This document shows, in pieces, positions 35,498 to 45,563 of a DNA stretch of 64,000 nucleotides. The translations under genes and the position numbers were made by a program. The notes under the pieces are model-generated. The model did not search any database. It worked only from the letters and a program-made list of their open reading frames with translations, and was not told the DNA's origin. Each line of letters starts with the position of its first letter. Position 1 is the stretch's first letter. Origin of the DNA: Hymenobacter polaris (GTDB lineage: Bacteria > Bacteroidota > Bacteroidia > Cytophagales > Hymenobacteraceae); NCBI RefSeq assembly GCF_012927305.1, contig NZ_JABBGH010000002.1, positions 1,240,001-1,304,000 on the forward strand. Direction: 5' to 3'.

Positions 35498-36649
35498 ATG
35501 CGCCGCCTGTTTTCTTACCGTTTTACCTGGCTGGTGCTGCTGGCGCTGCTGCTGGCCGTGGGGGCCGAGCGGGTGCCGGGCGGGCAGCTGGCTCTGGCGC
35601 CGCTGCTGGCGCTGGCCGTGCCGCCGCTGCTGCTGCTCACGGCCTGGCTGGCGCTTTACTGGGCACTGCGGCGGCGGCCCATTGCGCTGCTGCTGCTGGC
35701 GGCGCTGGCGCTGGCCTGGCCGCAAGTGCAGCGAGGGCTGCCGCTGCACTGGGCCGGCCTGCGGGCGCGCCTCACGCAGTACGCCCACACGCCCCTGGCC
35801 GCCCAGGCCCCTAGGGCCGCGCGCGAGCTGCGCCTGCTATCGGCCAACGTGCGGATTTTCAACGTGTACGCGCAGCTGCGCCGGCCCGACCCGGCCGCGC
35901 CCGGCAAGTTCATCGCCTGGCTGGCCGCCAGCCCCGCCGACGTGCTGTGCCTGCAAGAGTACTACCAGGAGCCGGCGGGTGTCAAGTCGGCCGATGGCAG
36001 CCTCTTTCGGGTGGGCGAGCACCTAGGGCCGGCGGCGGGCCGCGAGGTATTCGTGTCGAAGAGCCTCACCAATAGCATGGGCGCCGAGTTTGGGCTGGCT
36101 ATTTTCTCGCGGCTGCCCATCGTGGGGCGGGGCGAGATTTCCTTCGGCCGCCTCACCCAAAACCACGCCATGTGGGTGGACGTGGTGGGGCCCGGCCCGC
36201 GCGATACGGTGCGCATCTTCAACGCCCACCTGCAAAGCATGAGCCTGGATGAGAACGACCTGGTGGCCGCGGGCTCGTCCAGGGCCGGCCTCGAAAGCAA
36301 GGGCCGGGGTTTGTTGCGGCGCTTCGTGCGCGGGGCCGCCCGCCGCGCCTGGCAGGCCGATACGCTGCTGGCCCACCTTCAGCGCTCGCCCTACCCGGTG
36401 CTGCTGGCCGGCGACCTCAACGACCTGCCGTATTCCTACGCCTACCAGCGCCTGGCCGGCCCCCTGCAAAATGCCTGGGCTACCGTGGGCTTCGGGGTGG
36501 GCAACACCTATCACGGCCACCTGCCCCCGCTGCTGCGCATCGACCAGCAGTTTGCCGGCCCGCAGTGGCAGGTGCTGGCCTGCCGCATCCACGCCGAAAT
36601 TCCCTACTCCGACCACTACCCCGTGGAGGCGGCCTACCGCCTGCGCTAG
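35498..36649 (+). CDS. Membrane-anchored EEP-family hydrolase
   Basis: This 383-residue protein has two or three N-terminal transmembrane segments (residues 10-80) and a C-terminal endonuclease/exonuclease/phosphatase domain. The family pattern is complete: LSANVRIFN, LCLQEYYQ, NAHLQS, GDLNDLPYSYAY, RIDQQ and SDHYPVEA supply the metal-binding Asn, Glu, Asp and His residues. Substrates in the family range from nucleic acids to phospholipids and sphingolipids. The membrane anchor points toward a lipid or envelope substrate. It starts at the ATG 35498; the T9SS protein is transcribed away from it. Confidence 0.88.
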   Translation: MRRLFSYRFTWLVLLALLLAVGAERVPGGQLALAPLLALAVPPLLLLTAWLALYWALRRRPIALLLLAALALAWPQVQRGLPLHWAGLRARLTQYAHTPLAAQAPRAARELRLLSANVRIFNVYAQLRRPDPAAPGKFIAWLAASPADVLCLQEYYQEPAGVKSADGSLFRVGEHLGPAAGREVFVSKSLTNSMGAEFGLAIFSRLPIVGRGEISFGRLTQNHAMWVDVVGPGPRDTVRIFNAHLQSMSLDENDLVAAGSSRAGLESKGRGLLRRFVRGAARRAWQADTLLAHLQRSPYPVLLAGDLNDLPYSYAYQRLAGPLQNAWATVGFGVGNTYHGHLPPLLRIDQQFAGPQWQVLACRIHAEIPYSDHYPVEAAYRLR

Positions 36650-36773
36650 GGGCCTAGGGATGGCACCTGCTAACTCCCAACTTCCTGCCGAACTTTGCGC
36701 CCGCTTCGGCGTTCCGTAGTGCCGACTTCGCCGCAATTGACGACGCCTTGTCGTTAATTGCCCCTTATCCATC

Positions 36774-38300
36774 ATGCCGTTAACGCTTTATAATACCTTA
36801 ACCCGCCAGAAAGAGGCCTTCGAGCCGCTGCACCCGCCGCTGGTGGGGCTCTACTTGTGCGGGCCTACCGTCTACAACGATGCCCACTTGGGCAACGCCC
36901 GCGGCCCAATCGTGTTCGACGTGCTGACGCGCTACTTGCGCCACCTAGGCTACCAGGTGCGCTACGTGCGCAACATCACCGACGTGGGCCACCTCGAAAG
37001 CGACGCCGACACCGGCGAGGACAAGCTCGAAAAAGCGGCCCGCGCCAAGCAACTGGAGCCCATGCAGGTAGCCCAGCACTACACCGTGCGCTACCACCAG
37101 GCGCTGGCCGCCCTAGGGTGCCTGCCGCCCGATATTGAGCCCCAGGCCAGCGGCCACATCACCGAGCAAATCGGGCTGACCCAGGAAATCCTGAACAAGG
37201 GCCTGGCCTACGAATCGGCCGGCAGCATCTACTTCGACGTGAACCGCTACAACGCCGAGGGCGGGCAGTACGGCCGCCTCTCGGGCCGCGTGGTGGAGGA
37301 ACTGCTGGCCGGCGCCGGCCCTCGGGACCTGGCCGGGCAGGACGAAAAACGCTCGCCCGTAGACTTTGCGCTGTGGAAAAAGGCGAGCCCCGCGCACATC
37401 ATGCGCTGGCCCTCGCCCTGGGGTGAAGGCTTTCCCGGCTGGCACCTCGAATGCTCGGCCATGAGCCGCAAGTACTTGGGCGCCAGCTTCGATATTCACG
37501 GCGGGGGGCTCGACTTGATGTTTCCGCACCACGAGTGCGAGATTGCCCAGAACGAAGCCAGCGCCACGCCCAGCACCGGCGCCCGCTTCTGGCTGCACAA
37601 CAATATGCTGACCGTGAACGGCCAGAAGATGAGCAAGTCGCTGGGCAACTTCATCACCCTCAGCGAGTTCTTTCAGGGCAGTAGTGCCGCGCTCTCGCAG
37701 GCCTACTCGCCCATGACACTGCGCTTCTTCTTCTTGCAAGCCCAGTACCGCTCGCCCATCGACCTAAGCGACGACGCCCTGCAAGCCGCCCGCAAAGGCT
37801 ACCGCAAGCTCATGAACGGCCTGCGCCTGCTCGATAAGCTAGGGGAGGGGCTGGCCGGCCAGGATTTGACGCCCGAGCCGGCGCCCACCCAGCCGGGGCC
37901 GCCCTCGGCCAGCCAGCAGCTGCGCAACCTGGCCGCCAAGCCGCTGGAGTTTTTGAGCGACGACCTGAACACGCCCCGCGCCCTGGCCGCCTTATTCGAC
38001 TTGCTCAAGCGCCTCAACACGCTGGCCGCCAACCCCACCGCTCTGGCCGACATCAGCCCCGCCGCGCTGCACGAGGCCCTAACCACCTACCGCACTGTGG
38101 TAACGGACATCCTGGGTTTGCGCGACGAGCCCCGCGCCAGCGCCGAGGAGCTACTGGCCTTAGCCCTAGGGTTCTACCAAGAGGCCAAGGCTGGCAAAGC
38201 TTACGACAAGGTAGACCAGATTCGGGCCGCGCTCAAGGAGCAGGGTATCGTCATAAAAGACACGAAAACTGGCGTGGAATGGGCCTACAGCGAAGAGTAG
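36774..38300 (+). CDS. cysS: Cysteinyl-tRNA synthetase
   Basis: This 508-residue class I aminoacyl-tRNA synthetase has HLGN (His38) in place of HIGH and KMSKS near residue 285. The zinc-binding Cys and His residues of CysS are there: [17 protein letters not shown] and HHECE. It charges tRNA-Cys with cysteine. The C-terminal helical anticodon-binding domain is of the usual length. The start ATG at 36774 gives a standard length. Two CCCTAGGG sites lie within it, each encoding Leu-Gly (CTA GGG). A dyad-symmetric repeat follows 21 nt after the stop. Confidence 0.97.
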   Translation: MPLTLYNTLTRQKEAFEPLHPPLVGLYLCGPTVYNDAHLGNARGPIVFDVLTRYLRHLGYQVRYVRNITDVGHLESDADTGEDKLEKAARAKQLEPMQVAQHYTVRYHQALAALGCLPPDIEPQASGHITEQIGLTQEILNKGLAYESAGSIYFDVNRYNAEGGQYGRLSGRVVEELLAGAGPRDLAGQDEKRSPVDFALWKKASPAHIMRWPSPWGEGFPGWHLECSAMSRKYLGASFDIHGGGLDLMFPHHECEIAQNEASATPSTGARFWLHNNMLTVNGQKMSKSLGNFITLSEFFQGSSAALSQAYSPMTLRFFFLQAQYRSPIDLSDDALQAARKGYRKLMNGLRLLDKLGEGLAGQDLTPEPAPTQPGPPSASQQLRNLAAKPLEFLSDDLNTPRALAALFDLLKRLNTLAANPTALADISPAALHEALTTYRTVVTDILGLRDEPRASAEELLALALGFYQEAKAGKAYDKVDQIRAALKEQGIVIKDTKTGVEWAYSEE

Positions 38301-38320
38301 GCCGCAACTGTTACTTAATA

Positions 38321-38425
38321 GAACGTCATGCTGAGCTTGCCGAAGCATCTCTGCTGCGCAAGTAACCTTAAACGTTAGGATTACTTACGCGATAGAGATG
38401 CTTCGGCAAGCTCAGCATGACGTTC
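38321..38425. repeat. 105-bp dyad-symmetric intergenic element, copy A
   Basis: The perfect 32-bp arms 38321-38352 and 38394-38425 contain GTCATGCTGAGC and CGAAGCATCTCT. The 41-nt interior is itself imperfectly palindromic (GCAAGTAA with TTACTTACGC). It lies between CysS and the M28 peptidase gene. Related copies are at 44480-44590 and 45560-45715. Nothing suggests a protein. It may be a mobile REP-like or MITE-like element with no transposase in view. Confidence 0.85.
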
Positions 38426-38451
38426 TTGCAGATTGAAAAGAAATTAATTCT

Positions 38452-39477
38452 ATGCGTTTCCCCAAGTTGCTGCCGCTGCTGGCCCTAGGCGGCGCGTTCG
38501 TCCTCACCGCCTGCCCCGACAAGAAACCCGCCGAGCAGACCAGCGCGCCCGCCGAGGAAAAGCTGCGTAAGGCGCCGGCCTTCAACGCCGACTCGGCTTA
38601 TGCCTACACGGCCAAGCAGGTAGCATTCGGCCCTAGGGTGCCCAACAGCAAAGCGCACGTAGCTTGCGGCAACTACTTGGTAGCGAAGCTAAAAAGCTTT
38701 GGCCTGACGGTGTACGAGCAGCCGTTCAAGGCGATGACGTTTGACGGCACCAACATCAGTGCCCGCAACATTGTGGCCCAGTACCAACCCACGGCGGCGC
38801 GGCGCGTAGCCTTGTTCGCGCACTGGGATACCCGCCCTTTCGCCGATGGCGAAAAGGATAAAGCCAAGCGCAAGCTGCCCATGGACGGGGCCAGCGACGG
38901 AGCCAGCGCCGTGGCCGTGGCGATGGAAATAGTACGCACCTTGAGCCAGCAGCCCGAAAAAATGGCGCCCAACGTGGGCGTAGACGTTATCCTGGTTGAT
39001 GCCGAGGACTGGGGCTTCGATGCCGACCGCATCGATGGCCAAAAGAACCTGCTGGCTGGTAGCGGCGACGGCTGGTGCCTAGGCTCGCAGTACTGGGCCA
39101 AGAACATGGTGCCGCCCAACTACAAAGCGGAATACGGCGTGCTGCTCGACATGGTAGGGGCCAAGGATGGGCATTTCACCCGCGAGGGCATATCGCTGGA
39201 AAAGGCCCGCAACGTGGTAGATAAGATTTGGAATACCGCAGCTAAGATTGGTTATTCCGACTATTTCCTCTTCCGAGACACCGGCGCCATCACCGATGAC
39301 CACGTGTACATCAACCAAGCGGGCATCCCGACCGTGGACATCTACGACCACCCAGCCTTTGGGGAAGAGTATTTTAAGCCTTACCACCACACCACGGCCG
39401 ATAATATGAGCATCATCGACCGCAAAACGATGAAAGCGGTGGGCCAAACACTGGTACAGGTTATTTACCAGGAGTAG
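38452..39477 (+). CDS. M28-family zinc peptidase lipoprotein
   Basis: This 341-residue protein has a lipoprotein signal ending in FVLTAC (Cys20). The M28 fold shows metal-ligand candidates in AHWDTRPF, GASDGASAV, VDAEDWGFD, DDHVYINQAGIPTVDIYD and HTTADN. That combination, with a Trp-rich active-site loop, resembles glutaminyl-peptide cyclotransferase-like M28 members, so the reaction could be peptide cyclisation rather than cleavage. The location would be the outer or inner membrane facing the periplasm. The ATG at 38452 follows the repeat element. It converges on the DinB-like gene. Confidence 0.9.
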   Translation: MRFPKLLPLLALGGAFVLTACPDKKPAEQTSAPAEEKLRKAPAFNADSAYAYTAKQVAFGPRVPNSKAHVACGNYLVAKLKSFGLTVYEQPFKAMTFDGTNISARNIVAQYQPTAARRVALFAHWDTRPFADGEKDKAKRKLPMDGASDGASAVAVAMEIVRTLSQQPEKMAPNVGVDVILVDAEDWGFDADRIDGQKNLLAGSGDGWCLGSQYWAKNMVPPNYKAEYGVLLDMVGAKDGHFTREGISLEKARNVVDKIWNTAAKIGYSDYFLFRDTGAITDDHVYINQAGIPTVDIYDHPAFGEEYFKPYHHTTADNMSIIDRKTMKAVGQTLVQVIYQE

Positions 39478-39493
39478 GCCCTAGGGCTAGTAG

Positions 39494-40078
39494 CTACCGA
39501 TTGGCCGTGGCTTGCACTATCTGCTCGGCCTGCTTGACGTAGCGCTGGGCGTGGGCTACCAGGGCCTCCAGCACGTCGGTGAGGCGCAGGCGCAGCCAGG
39601 GGTAAAGGGGGTTGGGCACGCGCACGGCCCCGGCATCGACCTGGCGGGCCAGCAGCAGCAGGCGTAGCAGCTCGTCGAGCTGGCGATTGAAGGCCTCGAC
39701 CACGGTGCCGGTGAGGCGGGTGCCGGTGGGAGCATACTGCTTAGGCAAGCGCAAGAGGCTGTCGCCTAAGCCATTGCGCTGGCTAGCGCTGCGCGTGACG
39801 TAGCGCCCCAGCCAGCCGCTGCGCACCCGCTGGCCGGCCGCTGAACCCTTGGTGTGGGCCAGGCGCAAGCGGGCCTTTAGGGTGGGCAAAAAGTAGCCGC
39901 CTACCAGGTTGAGGTGCTCTAGGCACTGAGCAGCGCTCCAGTTATCGTAGCCCGGCCGGCGGTTGAGCTGCTCGGACGTGAGGGGCCGTAGGTGGCGGTA
40001 CGCTAGTACGCGCAGGGCCAGTACCTGATTGGTAAGTTGGTCGAAAAACTCGGTAGTATCGCGCGCGGAAGCACTCAT
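39494..40078 (-). CDS. DinB-like four-helix protein
   Basis: This 194-residue protein has the DinB/YfiT pattern. WSAAQCLEHLNLVGGYFLP supplies the first metal His and helix, and a second His is in LVAHAQRYVKQAEQI. The fold is a four-helix bundle. Family members include bacillithiol transferases and maleylpyruvate isomerase-like proteins, but most have no known role. Nothing in the surroundings points to a particular substrate. The gene's ATG is at 40078, with no strong promoter match visible. Confidence 0.85.
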   Translation of the reverse strand: MSASARDTTEFFDQLTNQVLALRVLAYRHLRPLTSEQLNRRPGYDNWSAAQCLEHLNLVGGYFLPTLKARLRLAHTKGSAAGQRVRSGWLGRYVTRSASQRNGLGDSLLRLPKQYAPTGTRLTGTVVEAFNRQLDELLRLLLLARQVDAGAVRVPNPLYPWLRLRLTDVLEALVAHAQRYVKQAEQIVQATANR

Positions 40079-40192
40079 GCGGGGTAAAAATAGCTAACGC
40101 GGAGGGGTTTGGGTTGTAATATTACGGCAGAGGTTGGTATGTCGGCGCCGGGCAATTGCTTAGCTGGCTAACTCCTAGTATAGTCAAGCCAG

Positions 40193-41188
40193 ATGGCAAA
40201 ATTGTTTTATACGCCCCTAGGCTGGCTCGCCTTAACCGGGCTGCTGCTGCCGCTAGCCGGCCCAGCCGCCGCGCAGGCCGTGCCCAATCCCGTCGAGAAG
40301 CTGGAGAGCCTGGTCACCTTCGGGCCGCAGGCGCCCACCGCCTGGGGCGACGACGACCACTCGCAAACGTTCTTCTTTCTGGTGCCCGCCACCCGGCGCG
40401 AGCCGTTCTACATCCGCGTGTTCGACCCCGACTGCGGCGGCACGCTCGACGCCAAAATCGGCGAGTTCAATACCCGCACCGAGTTCAGCCTGTATGGCGG
40501 GCCGGGCACCCACTCGGCCCCCGGCGCCACCAACCCGCGCCCCGCGCCCGGCACCGTGCCCAGTGGCCGCTTGCTGAAGCAGCAGGCCTTTGGCGTGGAC
40601 CCCGCCACTAACGGCAAATACTGGAACCTAGGCCCTCTAAACCCCCTAGAAGGCGAGTTGGTAGAGCAGTTTAAGGGCTACGTATACAAGGTAGTAGTGC
40701 GTGGGCTGAGCGGCAACGACGGCAACCTGTACCGCTTTTTCCTCAGCAGCAGCCCGAGCAGCGACGTGCCAGTGCCGGGCGGCAACGCCTTCACCTACAA
40801 ATACTGCTTCCGCATTCCGGCGGGGCCGCCCTCGGGCCGACCAGTTACGGTGCACCTCTACCCGTTTGCCGACGAAAACGTGGTCAGCATCAAGCAAAGC
40901 AACTTCGACCTCGACAACACGGCTAAGCTTACCGTATTCAGCGTAGCCAAGAACGGCCACGACGCGGCCGTGAGCGGCGATGGCCAGTGGGCCAGCAGCG
41001 TGCTGCCCATCACGCCCCAGGAGCACGGCCTCTCGCTCGACCTGCGCCTGACTAGCACCTCCAAAATTTTCAACGACGCCACCTTCTACGTTACCGACCA
41101 GTACGATAAAGCCTTGCCGTTCTTCGCCGTGCCCCTAGGGGGCCCGCCGCGCTATAAGTACGACATTGACATGCGCATTCATAGATAA
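40193..41188 (+). CDS. Secreted protein of unknown function
   Basis: This 331-residue protein has a signal peptide (core LALTGLLLPLAGPAAAQ) and a mature region rich in Pro, Gly and Asp. The interior is mainly predicted beta strand, suggesting two beta-sandwich-like domains at roughly residues 35-185 and 200-325. DPDCGGTLDAKIGEFNT and DQYDKALPFFAVPLGG are the best landmarks. I recognise no enzyme motif or sorting domain. A 48-bp inverted repeat begins 4 nt after the stop codon. Confidence 0.6.
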   Translation: MAKLFYTPLGWLALTGLLLPLAGPAAAQAVPNPVEKLESLVTFGPQAPTAWGDDDHSQTFFFLVPATRREPFYIRVFDPDCGGTLDAKIGEFNTRTEFSLYGGPGTHSAPGATNPRPAPGTVPSGRLLKQQAFGVDPATNGKYWNLGPLNPLEGELVEQFKGYVYKVVVRGLSGNDGNLYRFFLSSSPSSDVPVPGGNAFTYKYCFRIPAGPPSGRPVTVHLYPFADENVVSIKQSNFDLDNTAKLTVFSVAKNGHDAAVSGDGQWASSVLPITPQEHGLSLDLRLTSTSKIFNDATFYVTDQYDKALPFFAVPLGGPPRYKYDIDMRIHR

Positions 41189-41191
41189 TGG

Positions 41192-41302
41192 TTAATGTAA
41201 AAAATATAGAGAGATGTGAAGAATGTGAAAATTTCGGAAAGTGCTAATAGTGCCTTCCGAAATTTTCACATTCTTCACATCTCCCTATATTTTTTACATT
41301 AA
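41192..41302. repeat. 48-bp AT-rich inverted repeat between convergent genes
   Basis: The arms 41192-41239 and 41255-41302 pair with a single A-C mismatch (41210/41284) around a 15-nt loop. The outer ends are A/T-rich, so the structure can terminate both converging genes. The sequence is unrelated to the GTCATGCTGAGC family. The length is far beyond what an intrinsic terminator needs. Confidence 0.85.
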
Positions 41303-41306
41303 AAGG

Positions 41307-42560
41307 CTACTTATCCCGGCCGTCGTTGCGGCGAGGGGCGGGGCCGTAGTCGCCGTCGTTGGGCTGGTCGCCATCGGCGGGGCGGTTGTCCTGGCGGGCT
41401 TCCTGGCCGTAGTTCTGGGCCTTGTCTTGCTTGGTGAAGTCGTCGTAGGCGGGCGTTTGGGCGCCGGGGTTCTGGTCGTCATACGAGCCGCCTTTCGAGC
41501 CGTAGCCTTCGCTGGTATTGCCTTCCTTTGAGCCGCCGGGCCCAAAGCCGTTGCGCGAGTCGCCGGTGTCGGGGTTGCCGGCTTTGGCTTGCTCGCTGCG
41601 CTCAAACCCGTAGCCGTAACCTTCGCCCTGCGGCGCGCTGGGCGCATCGACGGGCGCGGGCGTGCCCTGGGGTGCGGTTTTGGCTTCCTGCTGCTGGCCA
41701 TCGTAGCCCCCGCGGGCCGAAGCGGGGTTACTGCCTATCCCGTGTCCATCGGGGGCCAAGGGCAGGTGATTGCTGGGGGTGTTGGCGGGCAGGCCCACGC
41801 CCGCCGTGTGGCCATAATCGTCGGCGTAGGCAGGGCCCACAGTGGGCGCACCGTTATCGTTCTGAAAAGCGGCGGCGGGGCCACCCTCGCTCACCAGGTT
41901 ACGTGTATCCTGCTGGCGGTAAGTGGCGTTAGGATTCGGGTCGAGCGGGCCGCCCTGGGTGGGCGTGGGCGTATCGCGCACGGCGTGGCCCTGCTCGGCA
42001 GGGCTGGTGTCCTGGCCGTCGTAGTCGCGGTAGGCATTGTGCTGGGGGCCAGGTCGGCTGGCGCCGTCGCCGTAGTATTTTTCTTCGGTAGCTTCAGCCG
42101 CGGGGCGCTCGGCCGCCGTGTCAAACTCGCGGTATTGGTTGCCGTAGCCGCCGTGGGTGGCCCCTAGGTGCCCTTGCTCGCCAAAAGCCCCCCGGTTCGG
42201 GGTCGATTCCTGGTTGGCCACGCGGTTGGGGTCGTTGAAGGTAGGCTGCACGTCGTTGCCAAAGTTGCCGCCGTACACGTCGGGCTGGCCCGAGGCGCTC
42301 GGCGGCGCGGGAGCCACCGGCGTGCCCTCAGCGTAGTTGGGCTGCGCGCCGCCGGGCACGGCGGCGCTGGGGTCAGTGGTTAGCTCCTGGCTGGTGGTGG
42401 CCGCGTCGCCCTCGGGCTGCGCCTGGGCATCGGGCGACTGCGTGTTGCTATTAGTCAGCGTGTTCTGCACGTCGGCACCCATTTTGGTATTGGCCACCGA
42501 CGGGCTGCTGTAGTTGCCGGCAATGGAGTTGGTGCCGGGGTATTCGGGGCTATCGGACAT
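41307..42560 (-). CDS. Wholly disordered hydrophilic protein
   Basis: This 417-residue protein has no Cys, no Trp, no signal peptide and no hydrophobic segment. It is made of Gly, Gln, Asn, Asp, Pro, Ser, Thr and Ala, with scattered Tyr (YGGNFGN, YDGQQQ, GYGYGF). It has no repeat of fixed length. It resembles hydrophilins and other intrinsically disordered stress proteins, or a low-complexity phase-separating protein, but has no family signature I know. I start at the ATG 42560. Codon choice looks normal for the genome, which speaks for a real gene. The function proposed is inference only. Confidence 0.6.
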   Translation of the reverse strand: MSDSPEYPGTNSIAGNYSSPSVANTKMGADVQNTLTNSNTQSPDAQAQPEGDAATTSQELTTDPSAAVPGGAQPNYAEGTPVAPAPPSASGQPDVYGGNFGNDVQPTFNDPNRVANQESTPNRGAFGEQGHLGATHGGYGNQYREFDTAAERPAAEATEEKYYGDGASRPGPQHNAYRDYDGQDTSPAEQGHAVRDTPTPTQGGPLDPNPNATYRQQDTRNLVSEGGPAAAFQNDNGAPTVGPAYADDYGHTAGVGLPANTPSNHLPLAPDGHGIGSNPASARGGYDGQQQEAKTAPQGTPAPVDAPSAPQGEGYGYGFERSEQAKAGNPDTGDSRNGFGPGGSKEGNTSEGYGSKGGSYDDQNPGAQTPAYDDFTKQDKAQNYGQEARQDNRPADGDQPNDGDYGPAPRRNDGRDK

Positions 42561-42811
42561 GGCGGAGCGGAACTGGGTGAAGGTGAGCAAAGGGCCGAGT
42601 GAAACCCTAGGGGCTATACGCCCCGGCGTTGATGGGGGTTGGCGGGCAACCGCGCTGAGCGGCGCGCTTGCACCCTAGGGCCGCGCGGGGGCAGCTAGCA
42701 AATTCTTCAGGAAAAAATAAGGTGCGACTGGCGGCCCATCAGCTTTCTTTGGAGTCCTTGCGATTCCTGCCGTTCACTAACCCGCATTTCTACCGCCTCA
42801 CCACTACTTCC

Positions 42812-44455
42812 ATGCAACGACGCTCCTTTTTGCAGCACGGCAGCCAGGCCGCGCTAGCTGCCACCTTGTTGCCACTCGCCGCGGCGGCAACCCCAGTGGC
42901 GCCCGAAACTACCAGCCCCGCCACGGGCGCCGCCGTGCCCGCGCCGCCTGTGCCCTTCGCCCTGAGCGAGGTGCCGCTGAGCGAACTGCAAGCCCGGCTG
43001 CAAAGCGGGCGCACCACCAGCCGCGCCCTCTGCCAGCAGTACCTGGCCCAGATTGCGGCCATCGACCACGCTGGCCCCGGCCTGCGCGCGGTGCTCGAAA
43101 CCAATCCCGATGCCCTAGCCCTGGCCGACGCGCTGGACAAAGAGCGCAAGGCCGGCAAGGTGCGCGGCCCACTGCACGGCATCCCTATCTTGCTGAAGGA
43201 CAACATCGACACCGGCGACAAGATGCAAACCACCGCCGGCGCCCTGGCCCTGGTGCCCCACCGCGCCGCCAAAGATGCCTGGGTGACGCAGCGCCTGCGG
43301 GCGGCCGGCGCCATCATCCTGGGTAAAACCAACCTCAGCGAGTGGGCCAACTTCCGCTCGAGCCACTCGGTGAGCGGCTGGAGCAGCCGCGGCGGCCAAA
43401 CCCACAACCCCTACGTGCTGAGCCGCACGCCCAGCGGCAGCAGCGCCGGCTCGGGCGCGGCGGCCTCGGCCAGCCTCTGCGCCGCCGCTGTGGGCACCGA
43501 AACCAACGGCAGCATCGTGTCGCCCAGCTCCAACAACGGCCTGGTAGGCCTCAAGCCCACGGTGGGGTTGGTGAGCCGCACGGGCATCATCCCCATCTCA
43601 GCTACCCAGGACACGGCCGGCCCCATGGCCCGCACCGTGCGCGACGCTGCCCTGCTGCTGGGCGGCATGGTGGGGCCCGACCCGGCCGACGCCGCCACCC
43701 TAGCCCCCGGCGCCCCCAAAACGCCCCAGGACTACACCCGCCTGCTGCGCCCCGACGCCCTGAAGGGCCAGAAGCTGGGCGTGGAGAAAAGCCACCTGGC
43801 CAGCCAGACGCCTGGCGGCGAACTGCTACGCCGCGCCGTGGAGGTGCTGAAAGCCCAGGGCGCCACCATCACGGAGGTTGACGTGCGCACCGCCACCCAG
43901 CCCATCGGCGAGGCCGAGTTCGACGTGCTGCTCTACGAGTTTAAGGACAGCGTGAATAAATACCTGGCCGGCACCAACGCCCCCGTCAAGAACCTGGCCG
44001 AGGTCATCGCCTTTAATAAGGCCCACGCCGCCCAGGCTATGCCCTACTTCCAGCAGGAAACCCTGGAGCAAGCCGAAAAAACCGACGGCCTGGGCAGCGA
44101 GAAATATAAAGCCGCCCTGCGCAAGGTACTGGACACTAGCCGCCAGGCGCTGGACGCGGCCTTGCAAACCGATGGGGGCCTAGGGGCCATCGTGGCCATT
44201 ACCACCGGCCCGGCCGCCTGCATCGACCTCGTGAATGGCGAGTACAACACCGGCCCCGGCTACTCGGGCGCGGCGGCCATGGCCGGCTATCCGCACCTCA
44301 CGCTGCCCATGGGCTACGTGCACGGCCTGCCCATCGGCCTGTCCTTCGTGGGCGCGCCCTACCGCGAGGCCGAGCTGCTGGCCCTGGGCTACGCCTACGA
44401 GCAAGCCACCAAGCACCGCCAAGCCCCGACCTTCGCCGCCGCCGTAGGATATTGA
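42812..44455 (+). CDS. Amidase-signature family protein with Tat-like signal
   Basis: This 547-residue protein begins [20 protein letters not shown], a twin-arginine-like export signal. The amidase signature follows, with the catalytic Lys in LKDNIDT (about residue 129), the cis-Ser in [10 protein letters not shown] and the nucleophile Ser in TETNGSIV (about 233). It would hydrolyse an amide in the periplasm. A GatA role is unlikely because of the export signal. The chosen ATG is the only one that gives this signal; the frame continues 48 codons upstream. A dyad-symmetric element follows 24 nt after the stop. Confidence 0.9.
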   Translation: MQRRSFLQHGSQAALAATLLPLAAAATPVAPETTSPATGAAVPAPPVPFALSEVPLSELQARLQSGRTTSRALCQQYLAQIAAIDHAGPGLRAVLETNPDALALADALDKERKAGKVRGPLHGIPILLKDNIDTGDKMQTTAGALALVPHRAAKDAWVTQRLRAAGAIILGKTNLSEWANFRSSHSVSGWSSRGGQTHNPYVLSRTPSGSSAGSGAAASASLCAAAVGTETNGSIVSPSSNNGLVGLKPTVGLVSRTGIIPISATQDTAGPMARTVRDAALLLGGMVGPDPADAATLAPGAPKTPQDYTRLLRPDALKGQKLGVEKSHLASQTPGGELLRRAVEVLKAQGATITEVDVRTATQPIGEAEFDVLLYEFKDSVNKYLAGTNAPVKNLAEVIAFNKAHAAQAMPYFQQETLEQAEKTDGLGSEKYKAALRKVLDTSRQALDAALQTDGGLGAIVAITTGPAACIDLVNGEYNTGPGYSGAAAMAGYPHLTLPMGYVHGLPIGLSFVGAPYREAELLALGYAYEQATKHRQAPTFAAAVGY

Positions 44456-44479
44456 GTTAACGCAGCGTAGAAAAGTGGT

Positions 44480-44590
44480 AAACGAACGTCATGCTGAGCC
44501 TGCGAAGCATCTCTCCCGCGTAAGTAAACCCAACGTTTGGAGTTAGTTACGCGGGAGAGATGCTTCGCAGACTCAGCATGACGTTCGTTT
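44480..44590. repeat. 111-bp dyad-symmetric intergenic element, copy B
   Basis: The 44-bp arms 44480-44523 and 44547-44590 have one mismatch. They contain the family core GTCATGCTGAG and CGAAGCATCTCTC, then CGCGTAA. The outer 5' AAACGAA is paired in this copy but absent from copy A. The element sits between the amidase and methyltransferase genes. Confidence 0.85.
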
Positions 44591-44636
44591 TCTGATAACT
44601 GATAATTGTTGACTGATAATTGCCAACTGACCTGCC

Positions 44637-45563
44637 GTGCATTACCTACTGAAAGCCGCCGTGCAAAACGCCGTGGCGTGGCTGCCCCGGCCGCTGGGGC
44701 AGCCGCTCTACTACCAGCTGCAACGCCGCTTTGGGGCCCTGCGCCAGGTCGATTACTGGCGGCACCTGGAGAAAGCGGCCAAAATTGCCGGCATCCTGCG
44801 CCAGCAAAACCTACCCCTGGAGCGTTGCTTTCTGGAGGTGGGCACGGGCTGGGTGCTGGGCACGCCCCTCGGGCTGTGGCTAGCTGGCGCCGCCGAAGTA
44901 ATCACCGTTGATTTGCACTCCTACTTAAAGGAAGAGTTAGTGCTGGGGCTGCTAACCTACGTGGGCGCGCACGCCGCCGAGCTACCGGCGCTCTTCCCGT
45001 GGGTGCCTAGGGCCGAACTGGCGCGCAAGGCGCAGGTGCTGGCCGGCTGCCACTCGCTGGCCGAACTGTGGGCGGCCGTGCCCATCCGCTACGCCGCCCC
45101 CGCCGATGCTACTCGCCTCGAGCTGCCCGCTGCCAGCGTCGACTATCATTATTCCACCAACGTGCTCGAGCACGTGCCGGCCGCCACCCTAGCCGGCCTA
45201 CTGGCCGAGGCCCGCCGCGTGCTGCGCCCCGGCGGTTACCTGGTGCACCTAGTCGATTTGAGCGACCATTTTGGCCACGATGACCCTAGGCGCACGGCGG
45301 TGCACTTTCTGCGCCACGGCCCGCTGGCGTGGCGCCTGCTGGCCGGCAACCGCTTCATGTACCAAAACCGCCTGCGCCTGCCCCAGTACCGGGCGCTGTT
45401 TGCCGCCGCCGGCCTGCCCATCGCCTGGGAGCGTGCCGTCACCGATGCGCCCAGCCTGGCGCTGCTGCAAGCCCCTAGGCCGCCGGTGCATCCGCAGTTC
45501 CGGCGCTTTTCGGCCGAGGAGCTGGCATCGGTGTATTGGGAAGTGCTGGCGGTGAATCCCTAG
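44637..45563 (+). CDS. Class I SAM-dependent methyltransferase
   Basis: This 308-residue protein has motif I FLEVGTGWVLGTP, acidic motif II VITVDLH and motif IV-like STNVLEHV, the canonical order for Rossmann-fold methyltransferases of the Methyltransf_11/25 type. LRPGGYLVHLVDLSDHFGHD follows as motif V. The start codon is GTG at 44637; no ATG precedes it in frame nearby. The TAG stop codon lies within the left arm of the inverted repeat at 45560-45715. The substrate is unknown; a lipid or natural-product substrate is possible. Confidence 0.8.
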   Translation: MHYLLKAAVQNAVAWLPRPLGQPLYYQLQRRFGALRQVDYWRHLEKAAKIAGILRQQNLPLERCFLEVGTGWVLGTPLGLWLAGAAEVITVDLHSYLKEELVLGLLTYVGAHAAELPALFPWVPRAELARKAQVLAGCHSLAELWAAVPIRYAAPADATRLELPAASVDYHYSTNVLEHVPAATLAGLLAEARRVLRPGGYLVHLVDLSDHFGHDDPRRTAVHFLRHGPLAWRLLAGNRFMYQNRLRLPQYRALFAAAGLPIAWERAVTDAPSLALLQAPRPPVHPQFRRFSAEELASVYWEVLAVNP

